Shown here: positions 36,404 to 50,382 of the stretch, piece by piece
How positions within the stretch are numbered: the first letter of the stretch is position 1
Layout of the letters: each line of letters starts with the position of its first letter
The notes under the pieces: generated by a model
The model's input: only the letters and a program-made list of their open reading frames with translations
Database searches by the model: none
Told to the model about the DNA's origin: nothing
Translations under genes and position numbers: made by a program
Assembly (NCBI RefSeq): GCF_963924675.1
Contig: NW_027077448.1
Span: forward strand, 186,001-250,000
Direction of reading: 5' to 3'
DNA: 64,000 nucleotides
From: Phocoena phocoena
Taxonomy: Eukaryota; Chordata; Mammalia; Artiodactyla; Phocoenidae

Positions 36404-38078
36404 CCAAGCAAGCCTGTAAAGGAAATCTGCACCACAACGACGTCTCACTGCCCCACGGGCAAAAGGGCCATGGGAAAAAAGTGTAAAATCCAGAAAGGTA
36501 GGACAGGATATGGAGAACAGGGAGCCTTGTTATGCTGATTGGCAGGATGTAAATTGCCAGCAGCCACCCTGGAGTAGTGTATGGTGTTTCCTGAAACACG
36601 TAAGAAACAAAGCAACACAGCCTATGGCACTTCCACTTATGGTCCTGTAGCTTACGGAAATTAAAATCAAAAACAGACAGCCACCCCAATATTTGGGACG
36701 GCTGTGTTCACAAGAAGCTCGTCTACAGTATCAGGTAAATATCTCAGAAAGCAAAAAATGGATAAAGAAGTTGTGGCACGTACGTACAATGCAATATCAC
36801 TCAGCAATGTAATCTGTGTCATCAGGCCTGTAGCGGCATAGTGAGTGGATGCAGGTACGGTGATTCTACGTGAACTACGTCACACAGAAAAAGAAACATC
36901 ATAAGATATCACTAATACACGGAATGTAAACTTGACTACACATGAACTGAATTACAAAACAGAACAGGGTCTCAAATTTAGAAAATCAACTAGTGCTTGC
37001 TTATGGGGAAATGTGCCTTGGGGTGCTGCATAAAACCAGAGACTGAAATTAGCACAGATAACATTCCATAAGCCAAATATGTAATAGACAAGACCTACTC
37101 CTTGCTCAACGAAATGGACTCAACACCACATATTCAACGCCTAGGAATATACCTGACTAGGAAGAATCTTAAAACCCATGGATATATATGTCTCCGTAAG
37201 AGAATCAAGCGTGTGTACAGCGGCCGAAACGCAGCAGTGAAAATCCGATAAATCCCATTATCAAAATAAATTTCGAAAACAAAACACAAAGACAGTGAAA
37301 TAGAGAGCAATTCTTAAATAATTCACTCAGCGCATGTGATGCAACCGGGATGGACCACATCTACACCCAGAGCTGGTTGACACATAAGGCTGGACACTTC
37401 AGGCTGATAGCATTGGTGAGTTTCGGTGAGCAAATGCAGACCCTTTGTTGTCATACTGCATGGTACCTATTCCATGGGTCCCAACTCTTCAGGTTCAAGG
37501 GATTCTTCCTCCAGCTAAAACATGCATGAGAAACCCAGAGTATTGTCCACCGTGTGATTGGGAAATGATTTAAAATGCATCTCAGTTTTCGTATCCTGGT
37601 CCTCGGGTTCACCATTCCAGATGCTTTACTAACACTCTCCCTGCTTGGAGAGTCAGTGCCTTTAACCTCCTGTTTGGCACAGCTTGCAATTTCGGTGCAA
37701 GATGAACAGGAATAGGGAGAACCAATGAGAGACTAGCTGTAGGTGTCTGCACGGGCAAACGTAACGCTCATTTCCCACCAGGAAGAAGAATTAACCAAAG
37801 GCTCAGCATGCCCTGCCGGAAACAGATTACGGCCTGAAGCAATCCTGCGGTTTTGTGCCCAGCTCACAAGAAAGCGAGTTGAAGAAAGGAGCTCAGGGGC
37901 ACTGTAATTCACAAACCTGCAGAGTTATAAAAGACAGCTATCCTCCTAAAATATATTGAAGTAAGCCTGCGAAGGGGACTTGAAAGCGGGGCAGAATTTC
38001 AGGAAAACGATTGCATGGGGTAGACTGGAATTGCCCTGAAAGCATAGGAAAAGAGGCAGAACGTCGAAAATGATGCAC

Positions 38079-38150
38079 TTGGCCAAAAAGGGCGTATGCG
38101 TTTTTTCCTGAATATATTCAGGAAAAAACGCATACGCACTTTTTGGCCAA
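38079..38150. mobile_element. Array palindrome 16
   Basis: One right-arm mismatch: ATACGCACTTTTTGG for ATACGCCCTTTTTGG. Confidence 0.8.
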
Positions 38151-39825
38151 CCAAGCAAGCCTGTAAAGGAAATCTGCACCACAATGAAGTTTCACTGCCC
38201 CCCGGGCAAAAGGGCCATCTGAAAAAAGTTTAAAATCCAGAAATGTAGGACAGGATATGGAGAACAGGGAGCCTTGTTATGCTGATTGGCAGGATGTAAA
38301 TTGCCAGCAGCCACCATGGAGAAGTGTATGGTGTTTCCTGAAACTCGCAAGAAACAAAGCAACACAGCCTATGGCACTTCCACTTATGGTCCTATAGCTT
38401 ACGGAAATTAAAATCAAAAACAGACAGCCACCCCAATATTTGGGACGGCTGTGTTCACAAGAAGCTCGTCTACAGTATCAGGTAAATATCCCAGAAAGCA
38501 AAAATTGGATAAAGAAGTTGTGGCACGTACGTACAATGCAATATCACTCAGCAATGAAATCTGTGTCATCAGGCCTGTAGCGGCATAGTGAGTGGATGCA
38601 GGTACGGTGATTCTACGTGAACTACGTCACACAGAAAAAGAAACATCATAAGATATCACTAATACACGGAATGTAAACTTGACTACACATGAACTGAATT
38701 ACAAAACAGAACAGGGTCTCAAATTTAGAAAACCAACTAGTGCTTGCTTATGGGGAAAGGTGCCTTGGGGTGCTGCATAAAACCAGAGACTGAAATTAGC
38801 ACAGATAACTTTCCATAAGCCAAATATGTAATAGACAAGACCTACTCCTTGCTCAACGAAATGGACCCAAAACCACATATTCAACGCCTAGGAATATACC
38901 TGACTAGGAAGAATCTTAAAACCCATGGATATATATGTCTCCATAAGAGAATCAAGCATGTGTACAGCGGCCGAAACACAGCAGTGAAAATCCGATAAAT
39001 CCCATTATCAAAATAAATTTCGAAAACAAAACACAAAGACAGTGAAATAGAGAGCAATTCTTAAATAATTCACTCAGGGCATGTGATGCAACCGGGATTG
39101 ACCACATCTACACCCAGAGCTGGTTGAGACATAAGGCTGGACACTTCAGGCTGATAGCATTGGTGAGTTTCGGTGAGCAAATGCAGACCCTTTGAAGTCA
39201 TACTGCATGGTACCCATTCCATGGGTCCCAACTCTCCAGGTTCAAGGGATTCTTCCTCCAGCTAAAACATGCATGAGAAACGCAGAGTATCGTCCACCGT
39301 GTGATTGGGAAACGATTTAAAATGCATCTCAGTTTTCGTATCCTGGTCCTCGGGTTCACCATTCCAGATGCTTTACTAACACTCTCCCCGCTTAGAGAGT
39401 CAGTGCCGTTAACCTCCTCTTTGGCACGGCTTGCAATTTCTGTGAAAGATGAACAGGAATATGGAGAACCAATGAGAGACTAGCTGTAGGTGTCTGCACG
39501 GGCAAATGTAACGCTCATTGTCCACCAGGAAGAGGAATTAAACAAAGGCTCATTGTGCCCTGCTGGAAACAGATTAGGGCCTGAAGCAATGCTGCGGTTT
39601 TGTGCCCAGCTCACAAGAAAGCGAGTTGAAGAAAGGAGCTCAGGGGCACTGTAATTCACAAACCTGCAGAGTTATAAATGACAGCTATCTTCCAAAAGTA
39701 TATTGAAGTAAGCCTGCGTAGGGGACTTGAAAGCGGGGCAGAATTACAGGAAAAAGATTGCAGGGGGTAGACTGGAATTGCCCTGAAAGCATAGGAAAAG
39801 AGGCACAACGTCGACAATGATGCAC

Positions 39826-39897
39826 TTGGCCAAAAAGGGCGTATGCGTTTTTTCCTGAATATATTCAGAAAAAAACGCATACGCACTTTTTGGCCAA
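39826..39897. mobile_element. Array palindrome 17
   Basis: Two right-arm mismatches: ATTCAGAAAAAAACG and ACGCACTTTTTGG. Confidence 0.8.
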
Positions 39898-41572
39898 CCA
39901 AGCAAGCCTGTAAAGGAAATCTGCACTACAATGAAGTCTCACTGCCCCCCGGGCAAGAGGGCCATCTGAAAAAAGTGTAAAATCCAGAAAGGTAGGACAG
40001 GATATGGAGAACAGGGAGCCTTGTTATGATGATTGGCAGGATGTAAATTGCCAACAGCCACCCTGGAGAAGTGTATGGTGTTTCCTGAAACACGTAAGAA
40101 ATAAAGCAACACAGCCTATGGCAATTGCACTTATGGTCCTATTCCTTAGGGAAATTAAAATCAAAAACAGAGAGCCACCCCAAAGTTTGGGATGGCTGTG
40201 TTCCCAAGGAGCTCGTCTACAGTACCAGGTAAATATCCCAGAAAGCAAAAAATGGATAAAGAAGTTGTGGCACGTACGTGCAATGCAATATCACTCAGCA
40301 ATGAAATCTGTGTCATCAGGCCCGTAGTGGCATAGTGAGTGGATGCAGGTACGGTGATTCTACGTGAACTACGTCACACAGAAAAAGAAACATCATAAGA
40401 TATCACTAATGCACGGAATGTAAACTTGACTACACATGAACTGAATTACAAAACAGAACAGGGTCTCAAATTTAGAAAACCAACTAGTGCTTGCTTATGG
40501 GGAAAGGTGCCTTGGGGTGCTGCATAAAACCAGAGACTGAAATAAGCACAGATAACATTCCATAAGCCAAATATATAATAGACAAGACCTACTCCTTGCT
40601 CAACGAAATGGACTCAACACCACATATTCATCGCCTAGGAATATAACTGACTAGTAAGAATTTTAAAACCCATGGATATATATGTCTCCGTAAGAGAATC
40701 AAGCGTGTGTACAGCGGCCGAAACGCAGCAGTGAAAATCCGATAAATCCCATTATCAAAATAAATTTCGAAAACGAAACACAAAGACAGTGAAATAGAGA
40801 GCAATTCTTAAATAATTCACTCAGGGCATGTGATGCAACCGGGATTTACCACATCTAAACCCAGAACTGGTTGAGACATAAGGCTGGACACTTCAGGCTG
40901 ATAGCATTGGTGAGTTTCGGTGAGCAAATGCAGACCCTTTGAAGTCATACTGCATGGTACCCATTCCATGGGTCCCAACTCTCCAGGTTCAAGGGATTCT
41001 TCCTCCAGCTAAAACATGCATGGGAAACCCAGAGTATCATCCACCGTGTGATTGGGAAACGATTTAAAATGCATCTCAGTTTTCGTATCCTGGTCCTCGG
41101 GTTCACCATTCCAGATGCTTCACTAACACTCTCCCTGCTCTGAGAGTCAGTGCCTTTAACCTCCTGTTTGGCACAGCTTGCAATTTCTGTGCAAGATGAA
41201 CAGGAATAGGGAGAACCAATGAGAGACTAGCTGTAGGTGTCTGCACGGGCAAATATAACGCTCATTTCCCACCAGGAAGAGTAATTAACCAAAGGCTCAG
41301 CATGCCCTGCCGGAAACAGATTAGGGCCTGAAGCAATCCTGCGGTTTTGTGCCCAGCTCACAAGAAAGCGAGTTGAAGAAAGGAGCTCAGGGGCACTGTA
41401 ATTCACAAACCTGCAGAGTTATAAATGACAGCTATCCTCCAAAAGTATATTGAAGTAAGCCTGCGAAAGGGACTTGAAAGCAGGGCAGAATTTCAGGAAA
41501 ATGATTGCAGGGGGTAGACTGGAATTGCCCTGAAAGCATAGGAAAAGAGGCACAACGTCGACAATGATGCAC

Positions 41573-41644
41573 TTGGCCAAAAAGGGCGTATGCGTTTTTT
41601 CCTGAATATATTCAGGAAAAAACGCATACGCCCTTTTTGGCCAA
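41573..41644. mobile_element. Array palindrome 18, perfect
   Basis: All 72 bases are self-complementary; first perfect copy after palindrome 2. Confidence 0.85.
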
Positions 41645-42530
41645 CCAAGCAAGCCTGTAAAGGAAATCTGCACTACAATGAAGTCTCACTGCCCCCCGGG
41701 CAAAAGGGCCATCTGAAAAAAGTGTAAAATCCAGAAATGTAGGACAGGATATGGAGAACAGGGAGCCTTGTTATGCTGATTGGCAGGATGTAAATTGCCA
41801 GCAGCCACCCTGGAGAAGTGTATGGTGTTTCCTGAAACACGTAACAAACAAAGCAACACAGCCTATGGCACTTCCACTTATGGTCCTATAGCTTACGGAA
41901 ATTAAAATCAAAAACAGACAGCCACCCCAATATTTGGGACGGCTGTGTTCACAAGAAGCTCGTCTACACTATCAGGTAAATATCCCAGAAAGCAAAAAAT
42001 GGATAAAGAAGTTGTGGCACGTACGTGCAATGCAGTATCACTCAGCAATTAAATCTGTGTCATCAGGCCCGTAGCGGCATAGTGAATGGATGCAGGTACG
42101 GTGATTCTACGTGAACTACGTCACACAGAAAAAGAAACATCATAAGATATCACTAATACACGGAATGTAAACTTGACTACACATGAACTGAATTACAAAA
42201 CAGAACAGGGTCTCAAATTTAGAAAACTAACTAGTGCTTGCTTATGGGGAAAGGTGCCATGGGGTGCTGCATAAAACCAGAGACTGAAATTAGCACAGAT
42301 AACATTCCATAAGCCAAATATGTAATAGACAAGACCTACTCCTTGCTCAACGAAATGGACTCAACACCACATATTCAACGCCTAGGAATATACCTGACTA
42401 GGAAGAATCTTAAAACCCATGGATATATATGTCTCCGTAAGAGAATCAAGCGTGTGTACAGCGGCCGAAACGCAGCAGTGAAAATCCGATAAATCCCATT
42501 ATCAAAATAAATTTCGAAAACAAAACACAA

Positions 42531-43273
42531 AGACAGTGAAATAGAGAGAAATTCTTAAATAATTCACTCAGGGCATGTGATGCAACCGGGATTGACCACA
42601 TCTAAACCCAGAGCTGGTTGAGACATAAGGCTGGACACTTCAGGCTGATAGCATTGGTGAGTTTCGGTGAGCAAATGCAGACCCTTTGAAGTCATACTGC
42701 ATGGTACCCATTCCATGGGTCCCAACTCTCCAGGTTCAAGGGATTCTTCCTCCAGCTAAAACATGCATGGGAAACCCAGAGTATCATCCACCGTGTGATT
42801 GGGAAACGATTTAAAATGCATCTCAGTTTTTGTATCCTGGTCCTCGGGTTCACCATTCCAGATGCTTTACTAACACTCTCCCTGCTCGGAGAGTCAGTGC
42901 CTTTAACCTCCTGTTTGGCACAGCTTGCAATTTCTGTGCAAGATGAACAGGAATAGGGAGAACCAATGAGAGACTAGCTGTAGGTGTCTGCACGGGCAAA
43001 TGTAACGCTCATTTCCCGCCAGGAAGAGGAATTAACCAAAGGCTCAGCATGCCCTGCCGGAAACAGATTAGGGCCTGAAGCAATCATGCGTTTTTGTGCC
43101 CAGCTCACAAGACAGCGAGTTGAAGAAAGGAGCTCAGGGGCACTGTAATTCACAAACCTGCAGAGTTATAAATGACAGCTATCCTCCAAAAATATATTGA
43201 AGTATGCCTGCGAATGGGAGTTGAAAGCAGGGCAGAATTTCAGGAAAACGATTGCAGGGGGTAGACTGGAATT
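42531..43273 (+). repeat. Representative monomer, spacer part (unclassified, ~743 bp)
   Basis: This runs from the end of one L1 tail (AAAACAAAACACAA) to the start of the next L1 part. It includes the phrases CATTCCATGGGTCCC, TCTCCCTGCTCGGAGAG (an 8-bp-type inverted motif that reads CCCCGCTTGG in most units) and CAGGAAGAGGAATTAACC. I do not recognise the family. It could be a decayed LTR or other transposon, but the sequence does not show which. Confidence 0.7.
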
Positions 43274-44277
43274 GCCCTGAAAGCATAGGAAAAGAGGCAC
43301 AACGTCGACAATGATGCACTTGGCCAAAAAGGGCGTATGCGTTTTTTCCTGAATATATTCAGGAAAAAACGCATACGCACTTTTTGGCCAACCAAGAAAG
43401 CCTGAAAAGGAAATCTGCACTACAATGAAGTCTCACTGCCCCCCGGGCAAAAGGGCCATCTGAAAAAAGTGTAAAATCCAGAAATGTAGGACAGGATATG
43501 GAGAACAGGGAGCCTTGTTATGCTGATTGGCAGGATGTAAATTGCCAGCAGCCACCCTGGAGAAGTGTATGGTGTTTCCTGAAACACGTAACAAACAAAG
43601 CAACACAGCCTATGGCACTTCCACTTATGGTCCTATAGCTTACGGAAATTAAAATCAAAAACAGACAGCCACCCCAATATTTGGGACGACTCTGTTCACA
43701 AGAAGCTCGTCTACAGTATCAGGTAAATATCCCAGAAAGCAAAAAATGGATAAAGAAGTTGTGGCACGTACGTACAATGCAATATCACTCAGCAATGAAA
43801 TCTGTGTCATCAGGCCCGTAGCGGCATAGTGAGTGGATGCAGGTACGGTGATTCTACGTGAACTACGTCACACAGAAAAAGAAACATCATAAGATATCAC
43901 TAATACACGGAATGTAAACTTGACTACACATGAACTGAATTACAAAACAGAACAGGGTCTCAAATTTAGAAAACCAACTAGTGCTTTCTTATGGGGAAAG
44001 GTGCCTTGGGGGGCTGCATAAAACCAGAGACTGAAATTAGCACAGATAACTTTCCATAAGCCAAATATGTAATAGACAAGACCTACTCCTTGCTCAACGA
44101 AATGGAAACAACACCACATATTCAACGCCTAGGAATATACCTGACTAGGAAGAATCTAAAAACCCATGGATATATATGTCTCCGTAAGAGAATCAAGCGT
44201 GTGTACAGCGGCCAAAACGCAGCAGTGAAAATCCGATAAATCCCATTATCAAAATAAATTTCGAAAACAAAACACAA
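43274..44277 (+). mobile_element. Representative monomer, L1-derived part (ORF2 end + 3' UTR + tail)
   Basis: The order matches an L1 3' end: CTACAATGAAGTCTCACTGC (L1 ACTACAATGAGGTA-type), GGATATGGAGAACAGGGAGC (L1 GTGTGGAGAAAAGGGA), GGATAAAGAAGTTGTGGCAC (L1 GGATAAAGAAGATGTGGTAC), CACAGAAAAAGAAACATCAT (L1 GTCAGAAAGAGAAAGACA), AATATGTAATAGACAAGACC, and finally AATCAAGCGTGTGTACAGCG with an A-rich tail AAAACAAAACACAA. Substitutions are many but the colinearity spans about 900 bp. The 72-bp palindrome at 43320-43391 interrupts it near the left end. There is no functional ORF2. Confidence 0.85.
43320..43391. mobile_element. Array palindrome 19
   Basis: One right-arm mismatch (ACGCACTTTTTGG), shared with palindromes 16 and 17. 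Confidence 0.8.
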
Positions 44278-45066
44278 AGACAGTGAAATAGAGAGCAATT
44301 CTTAAATAATTCACTCAGGGCATGTGATGCAACCGGGATTGACCACATCTACACCCAGAGCTGGTTGAGACATAAGGCTGGACACTTCAGGCTGATAGCA
44401 TTTTTGAGTTTCGGTGAGCAAATGCAGACCCTTTGAAGTCATACTGCATGGTACCCATTCCATGGGTCCCAACTCTCCAGGTTCAAGGGATTCTTCCTCC
44501 AGCTAAAACATGCATGGGAAACCCAGAGTATCGTCCACCGTGTGATTGGGAAACGATTTAAAATGCATCTCAGTTTTCGTATCCTGGTCCTCGGGTTCAC
44601 CATTCCAGATGCTTTACTAACACTCTCCCCGCTTGGAGAGTCAGTGCCTTTAACCTCCTGTTTGGCACAGCTTGCAATTTCTGTGCAAGATGAACAGGAA
44701 TAGGGAGAACCAATGAGAGACTAGCTGTAGGTGTCTGCACAGGCAAATGTAACGCTCATTGCCCACCAGGAAGAGGAATTAAATAAAGGCTCAGTGTGCC
44801 CTGCTGGAAACAGATTAGGGCCTGAAGCCATCATGCGGTTTTGAGCCCAGCTCACAAGAAAGCGAGTTGAAGAACGGAGCTCAGAGGCACTGTAATTCAC
44901 AAACCTGCAGAGTTATAAATGACAGCTATCTTCCAAAAGTATATTGAAGTAAGCCTGCGAAGGGGACTTGAAAGCGGGGCTGAATTTCAGGAAAACGATT
45001 GCAGGGGGTAGACTGGAATTGCCCTGAAAGCATAGGAAAAGAGGCACAACGTCGACAATGATGCAC

Positions 45067-45138
45067 TTGGCCAAAAAGGGCGTATGCGTTTTTTCCTGAA
45101 TATATTCAGGAAAAAACGCATACGCCCTTTTTGGCCAA
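45067..45138. mobile_element. Array palindrome 20, perfect
   Basis: All 72 bases are self-complementary. Confidence 0.85.
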
Positions 45139-46814
45139 CCAAGCAAGCCTGTAAAGGAAATCTGCACTACAATGAAATCTCACTGCCCCCCCGGGCAAAA
45201 GGGCCATCTGAAAAAAGTGTAAAATAAAGAAAGGTAGGACAGGATATGGAGAACAGGGAGCCTTGTTATGCTGATTGGCAGGATGTAAATTGCCAGCAGC
45301 CACCCTGGAGAAGTGTATGGTGTTTCCTGAAACACGTAAGAAACAAAGCAACACAGCCTATGGCACTTCCACTTATGGTCCTATAGCTTACGGAAATTAA
45401 AATCAAAAACAGACAGCCACCCCAATATTTGGGACGGCTGTGTTCACAAGAAGCTCGTCTACAGTATCAGGTAAATATCCCAGAAAGCAAAAAATGGATA
45501 AAGAAATTGTGGCACGTACGTGAAGTGCAATATCACTCAGCAATGAAATCTGTGTCATCAGGCCCGTAGCGGCATAGTAAGTGGATGCAGGTACGGTGAT
45601 TCTACGTGAACTACGTCACACAGAAAAACAAACATCATAAGATATCACTAATACACGGAATGTAAACTTGACTACACATGAACTGAATTACAAAACAGAA
45701 CAGGGACTCAAATTTAGAAAACCAACTAGTGCTTGCTTATGGGGAAAGGTGCGTTGGGGTGCTGCATAAAACCAGAGACTGAAATTAGCACAGATAACAT
45801 TCCATAAGCCAAATATGTAATAGACAAGACCTACTCCTTGCTCAACGAAATGGACTCAACACCACATATTCAACGCCTAGGAATATACCTGACTAGGAAG
45901 AATCTTAAAACCCATGGATATATATGTCTCCGTAATTGAATCAAGCGTGTGTACAGCGGCGGAAATGCAGCAGTGAAAATCCGATAAATCCCATTATCAA
46001 AATAAATTTCGAAAACAAAACACAAAGACAGTGAAATAGAGAGCAATTCTTAAATAATTCACTCAGGGCATGTGATGCAACCGGGATTGACCACATCTAC
46101 ACCCAGAGCTGGTTGAGACATAAGGCTGGACACTTCAGGCTGATAGCACTGGTGAGTTTCGTTGAGCAAATGCAGACCCTTTGAAGTCATACTGCATGGT
46201 ACCCATTCCATGGGTCCCAACTCTCCAGGTTCGAGGCATTCTTCCTCCAGCTAAAACATGCATGGGAAACCCAGAGTATCGTCCACCGTGTGATTGGGAA
46301 ACGATTTAAAATGCATCTCAGTTTTCGTATCCTGGTCCTCGGGTTCACCATTCCAGATGCTTTACTATCACTCTCCCCGCTTGGAGAGTCAGTGCCTTTA
46401 ACCTTCTGTTTCGCACAGCTTGCCATTTCTGTGCAAGATGAACAGGAATAGGGAGAACCAATGAGAGACTAGCTGTAGGTGTCTGCACGGGCAAATGTAA
46501 CGCTCATTGCCCACCAGGAAGAGGAATTAACCAAAGGCTCAACGTGCCCTGCCGGAAACAGATTAGGGCCTGAAGCAATGCTGCGGTTTTGTGCCCAGCT
46601 CACAAGAAAGCGAGTTGAAGAAAGGAGCTCAGGGGCACTGTAATTCACAAACCTGCAGAGTTATAAATGACAGCTATCCTCCAAAAATATATTGAAGTAA
46701 GCCTGCGAAGGGGACTTGAAAGCGGGGCAGAATTTCAGGAAAACGATTGCAGGGGGTAGACTGGAATTGCCCTGAAAGCATAGGAAAAGAGGCAGAACGT
46801 CGACAGTGATGCAC

Positions 46815-46886
46815 TTGGCCAAAAAGGGCGTATGCGTTTTTCCCTGAATATATTCAGGAAAAAACGCATACGCCCTTTTTGGCCAA
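46815..46886. mobile_element. Array palindrome 21 (D type)
   Basis: One left-arm mismatch: TTTTTCCCTG for TTTTTTCCTG. Confidence 0.8.
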
Positions 46887-48562
46887 CCAAGCAAGCCTGT
46901 AAAGGAAATCTGCACTACAATGAAATCTCACTGCCCCCCCGGGCAAAAGGGCCATCTGAAAAAAGTGTAAAATCCAGAAAGGTAGGACAGGATATGGAGA
47001 ACAGGGAGCCTTGTTATGCTGATTGGCAGGATGTAAATTGCCAGCAGCCACCCTGGAGCAGTGTATGGTGTTTCCTGAAACACGTAAGAAACAAAGCAAC
47101 ACAGCCTATGGCACTTCCACTTATGGTCCTATAGCTTACAGAAATTAAAATCAAAAACAGACAGCCACCCAAATATTTGGGACGCCTGTGTTCACAAGAA
47201 GCTCGTCTACAGTATCAGGTAAATATCCCAGAAAGCAAAAAATGGATAAAGAAGTTGTGGCACGTACGTACAATGCAATATCACTCAGCAATGAAATCTG
47301 TGTCATCAGGCCCGTAGCGGCATAGTAAGTGGATGCAGGTACGGTGATTCTACGTGAACTACGTCACACAGAAAAAGAAACATCATAAGATATCACTAAT
47401 ACACGGAATGTAAACTTGACTACACATGAACTGAATTACAAAACAGAACAGGGTCTCAAATTTAGAAAACTGACTAGTGCTTGCTTATGGAGAAAGGTGC
47501 CTTGGGGTGCTGCATAAAACCAGAGACTGAAATTAGCACAGATAACTTTCCATAGGCCAAATATGTAATAGACAAGACCTACTCCTTGCTCAACGAAATG
47601 GACCCAACACCACATATTCAACGCCTAAGAATATACCTGACTAGGAATAATCTTAAAACCCATGGAAATATATGTCTCCGTAAGAGAATCAAGCGTGTGT
47701 ACAGCGGCCGAAACGCAGCAGTGAAAATCCGATAAATCCCATTATCAAAATAAATTTCGAAAACAAAACAAAAAGACAGTGAAATAGAGAGCAATTCTTA
47801 AATAATTCACTCAGGGCATGTGATGCAACCAGGATTTACCACATCTACACCCAGAGCTGGTTGAGACATAAGGCTGGAAACTTCAGGCTGATAGCACTGG
47901 TGAGTTTCGGTGAGCAAATGCAGACCCTTTGAAGTCATACTGCATGGTACCCATTCCATGGGTCCCAACTCTCCAGGTTCAAGGCATTCTTCCTCCAGCT
48001 AAAACATGCATGGGAAACCCAGAGTATGGTCCACCGTGTGATTGGGAAACGATTTAAAATGCATCTCAGTTTTCGTATCCTGGTCCTCGCGTTCACCATT
48101 CCAGATGCTTTACTAACACTCTCCCCACTTGGAGAGTCAGTGCCTTTAACCTCCTGTTTGGCACAGCTTGCCATTTCTGTGCAAGATGAACAGGAATAGG
48201 GAGAACCAATGAGAGACTAGCTGTAGGTGTCTGCACGGGCAAATGTAACGCTCATTGCCCACCAGGAAGAGGAATTAAACAAAGGCTCAGTGTGCCCTGC
48301 TGGAAACAGATTAGGGCCTGAAGCAATCCTGCGGTTTTGTGCCCAGCTCACAAGAAAGCGAGTTGAAGAAAGGAGCTCAGGGGCACTGTACTTCACAAAC
48401 CTGCAGAGTTATAAATGACAGCTATCCTCCAAAAATATATTGAAGTAAGCCTGCGAAGGGGACTTGAAAGCGGGGCTGAATTTCAGGAAAACGATTGCAG
48501 GGGGTAGACAGGAATTGCCCTGAAAGCATAGGAAAAGAGGCACAACGTCGACAATGATGCAC

Positions 48563-48634
48563 TTGGCCAAAAAGGGCGTATGCGTTTTTTCCTGAATATA
48601 TTCAGGAAAAAACGCATACGCCCTTTTTGGCCAA
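48563..48634. mobile_element. Array palindrome 22, perfect (E type)
   Basis: All 72 bases are self-complementary. Confidence 0.85.
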
Positions 48635-50310
48635 CCAAGCAAGCCTGTAAAGGAAATCTGCACTACAATGAAATCTCACTGCCCCCCTGGGCAAAAGGGC
48701 CATCTGAAAAAAGTGTAAAATCCAGAAAGGTAGGACAGGATATGGAGAACAGGGAGCCTTGTTATGCTGATTGGCAGGATGTAAATTTCCAGCAGCCACC
48801 CTGGAGAAGTGTATGGTGTTTCCTGAAACACGTAAGAAACAAAGCAACACAGCCTATAGCACTTCCACTTATGGTCCTATAGCTTACAGAAATTAAAATC
48901 AAATACAGACAGCCACCCCAATATTTGGGACGGCTGTGTTCACAAGAAGCTCGTCTACAGTATCAGGTAAATATCCCAGAAAGCAAAAAATGGATAAAGA
49001 AGTTGTGGCACGTACGTACAATGCAATATCACTCAGCAATGAAATCTGTGTCATCAGGCCCGTAGCGGCATAGCGAGTGGATGCAGGTACGGTGATTCTA
49101 CGCGAACTACGTCACACAGAAAAAGAAACATCATAAGATATCACTAATACACGGAATGTATACTTGACTACACATGAACTGAATTACAAAACAGAACAGG
49201 GTCTCAAATTTAGAAAACCGACTAGTGCTTGCTTATGGAGAAAGGTGCGTTGGGGTGCTGCATAAAACCAGAGACTGAAATTAGCACAGATAACTTTCCA
49301 TAAGCCAAATATGTAATAGACAAGACCTACTCCTTGCTCAACGAAATGGACCCAACACCACATATTCAACGCCTAGGAATATACCTGACTAGGAAGAATC
49401 TTAAAACCCATGGAAATATATGTCTCCCTAAGAGAATCAAGCGTGTGTACAGCGGCCGAAACGCAGCAGTGAAAATCCGAAACATCCCATTATCAAAATA
49501 AATTTCGAAAACAAAACACAAAGACAGTGAAATAGAGACCAATACTTAAATAATTCACTCAGGGCATGTGATGCAACCGGGATTGACCACATCTACACCC
49601 AGAGCTGGTTGAGACATAAGGCTGGACACTTCAGGCTGATAGCATTGGTGTGTTTCGGTGAGCAAATACAGACCCTTTGAAGTCATACTGCATGGTACCC
49701 ATTCCATGGGTCCCAACTCTTCAGGTTCAAGTCATTCTTCCTCCAGCTAAAACGTGCATGGGAAACACAGAGTATCGTCTACCGTGTGATTGGGAAACGA
49801 TTTAAAATGCATCTCAGTTTTCGAATCCTGGTCCTCGGGTTCACCATTCCAGATGCTTTACTAACACTCTCCCCGCATGGAGAGTCAGTGCCTTTAACCT
49901 CCTCTTTTGCACAGCTTGCAATTTCTGTGCAAGATGAACAGGAATAGGGAGAACCAATGAGAGACTAGCTGTAGGTGTCTGCACGGGCAAATGTAACGCT
50001 CATTGCCCACCAGGAAGAGGAATTAACCAAAGGCTCAACGTGCCCTGCCGGAAACAGATTAGGGCCTGAAGCAATGCTGCGGTTTTGTGCCCAGCTCACA
50101 AGAAAGCGAGTTGAAGAAAGGAGCTCAGGGGCACTGTAATTCACAAACCTGCAGAGTTATAAATGACAGCTATCCTCCAAAAATATATTGAAGTAAGCCT
50201 GCGAAGGGGACTTGAAAGCGGGGCAGAATTTCAGGAAAACGATTGCAGGGGGTAGACTGGAATTGCCCTGAAAGCATAGGAAAAGAGGCAGAACGTCGAC
50301 AGTGATGCAC

Positions 50311-50382
50311 TTGGCCAAAAAGGGCGTATGCGTTTTTCCCTGAATATATTCAGGAAAAAACGCATACGCCCTTTTTGGCCAA
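50311..50382. mobile_element. Array palindrome 23 (D type)
   Basis: Same TTTTTCCCTG change as palindrome 21. Confidence 0.8.

Noticed and set aside
43855..43875. CRE-like TACGTCA site in each unit as a promoter element
   Set aside because: A single short match with no nearby TATA box or other support; it could be chance.
44940..45354. Recurrent minus-strand frames of 82-84, 61 and 60-79 codons in nearly every unit
   Set aside because: They are antisense to L1 or in the spacer, lack domains, are disrupted in several units, and recur only because the DNA recurs.
46832..47134. Plus-strand 100-codon frame starting inside the palindrome, repeated in the right half of the array
   Set aside because: It starts in the palindrome arm and runs through frame-broken L1 sequence; it is absent from many units.
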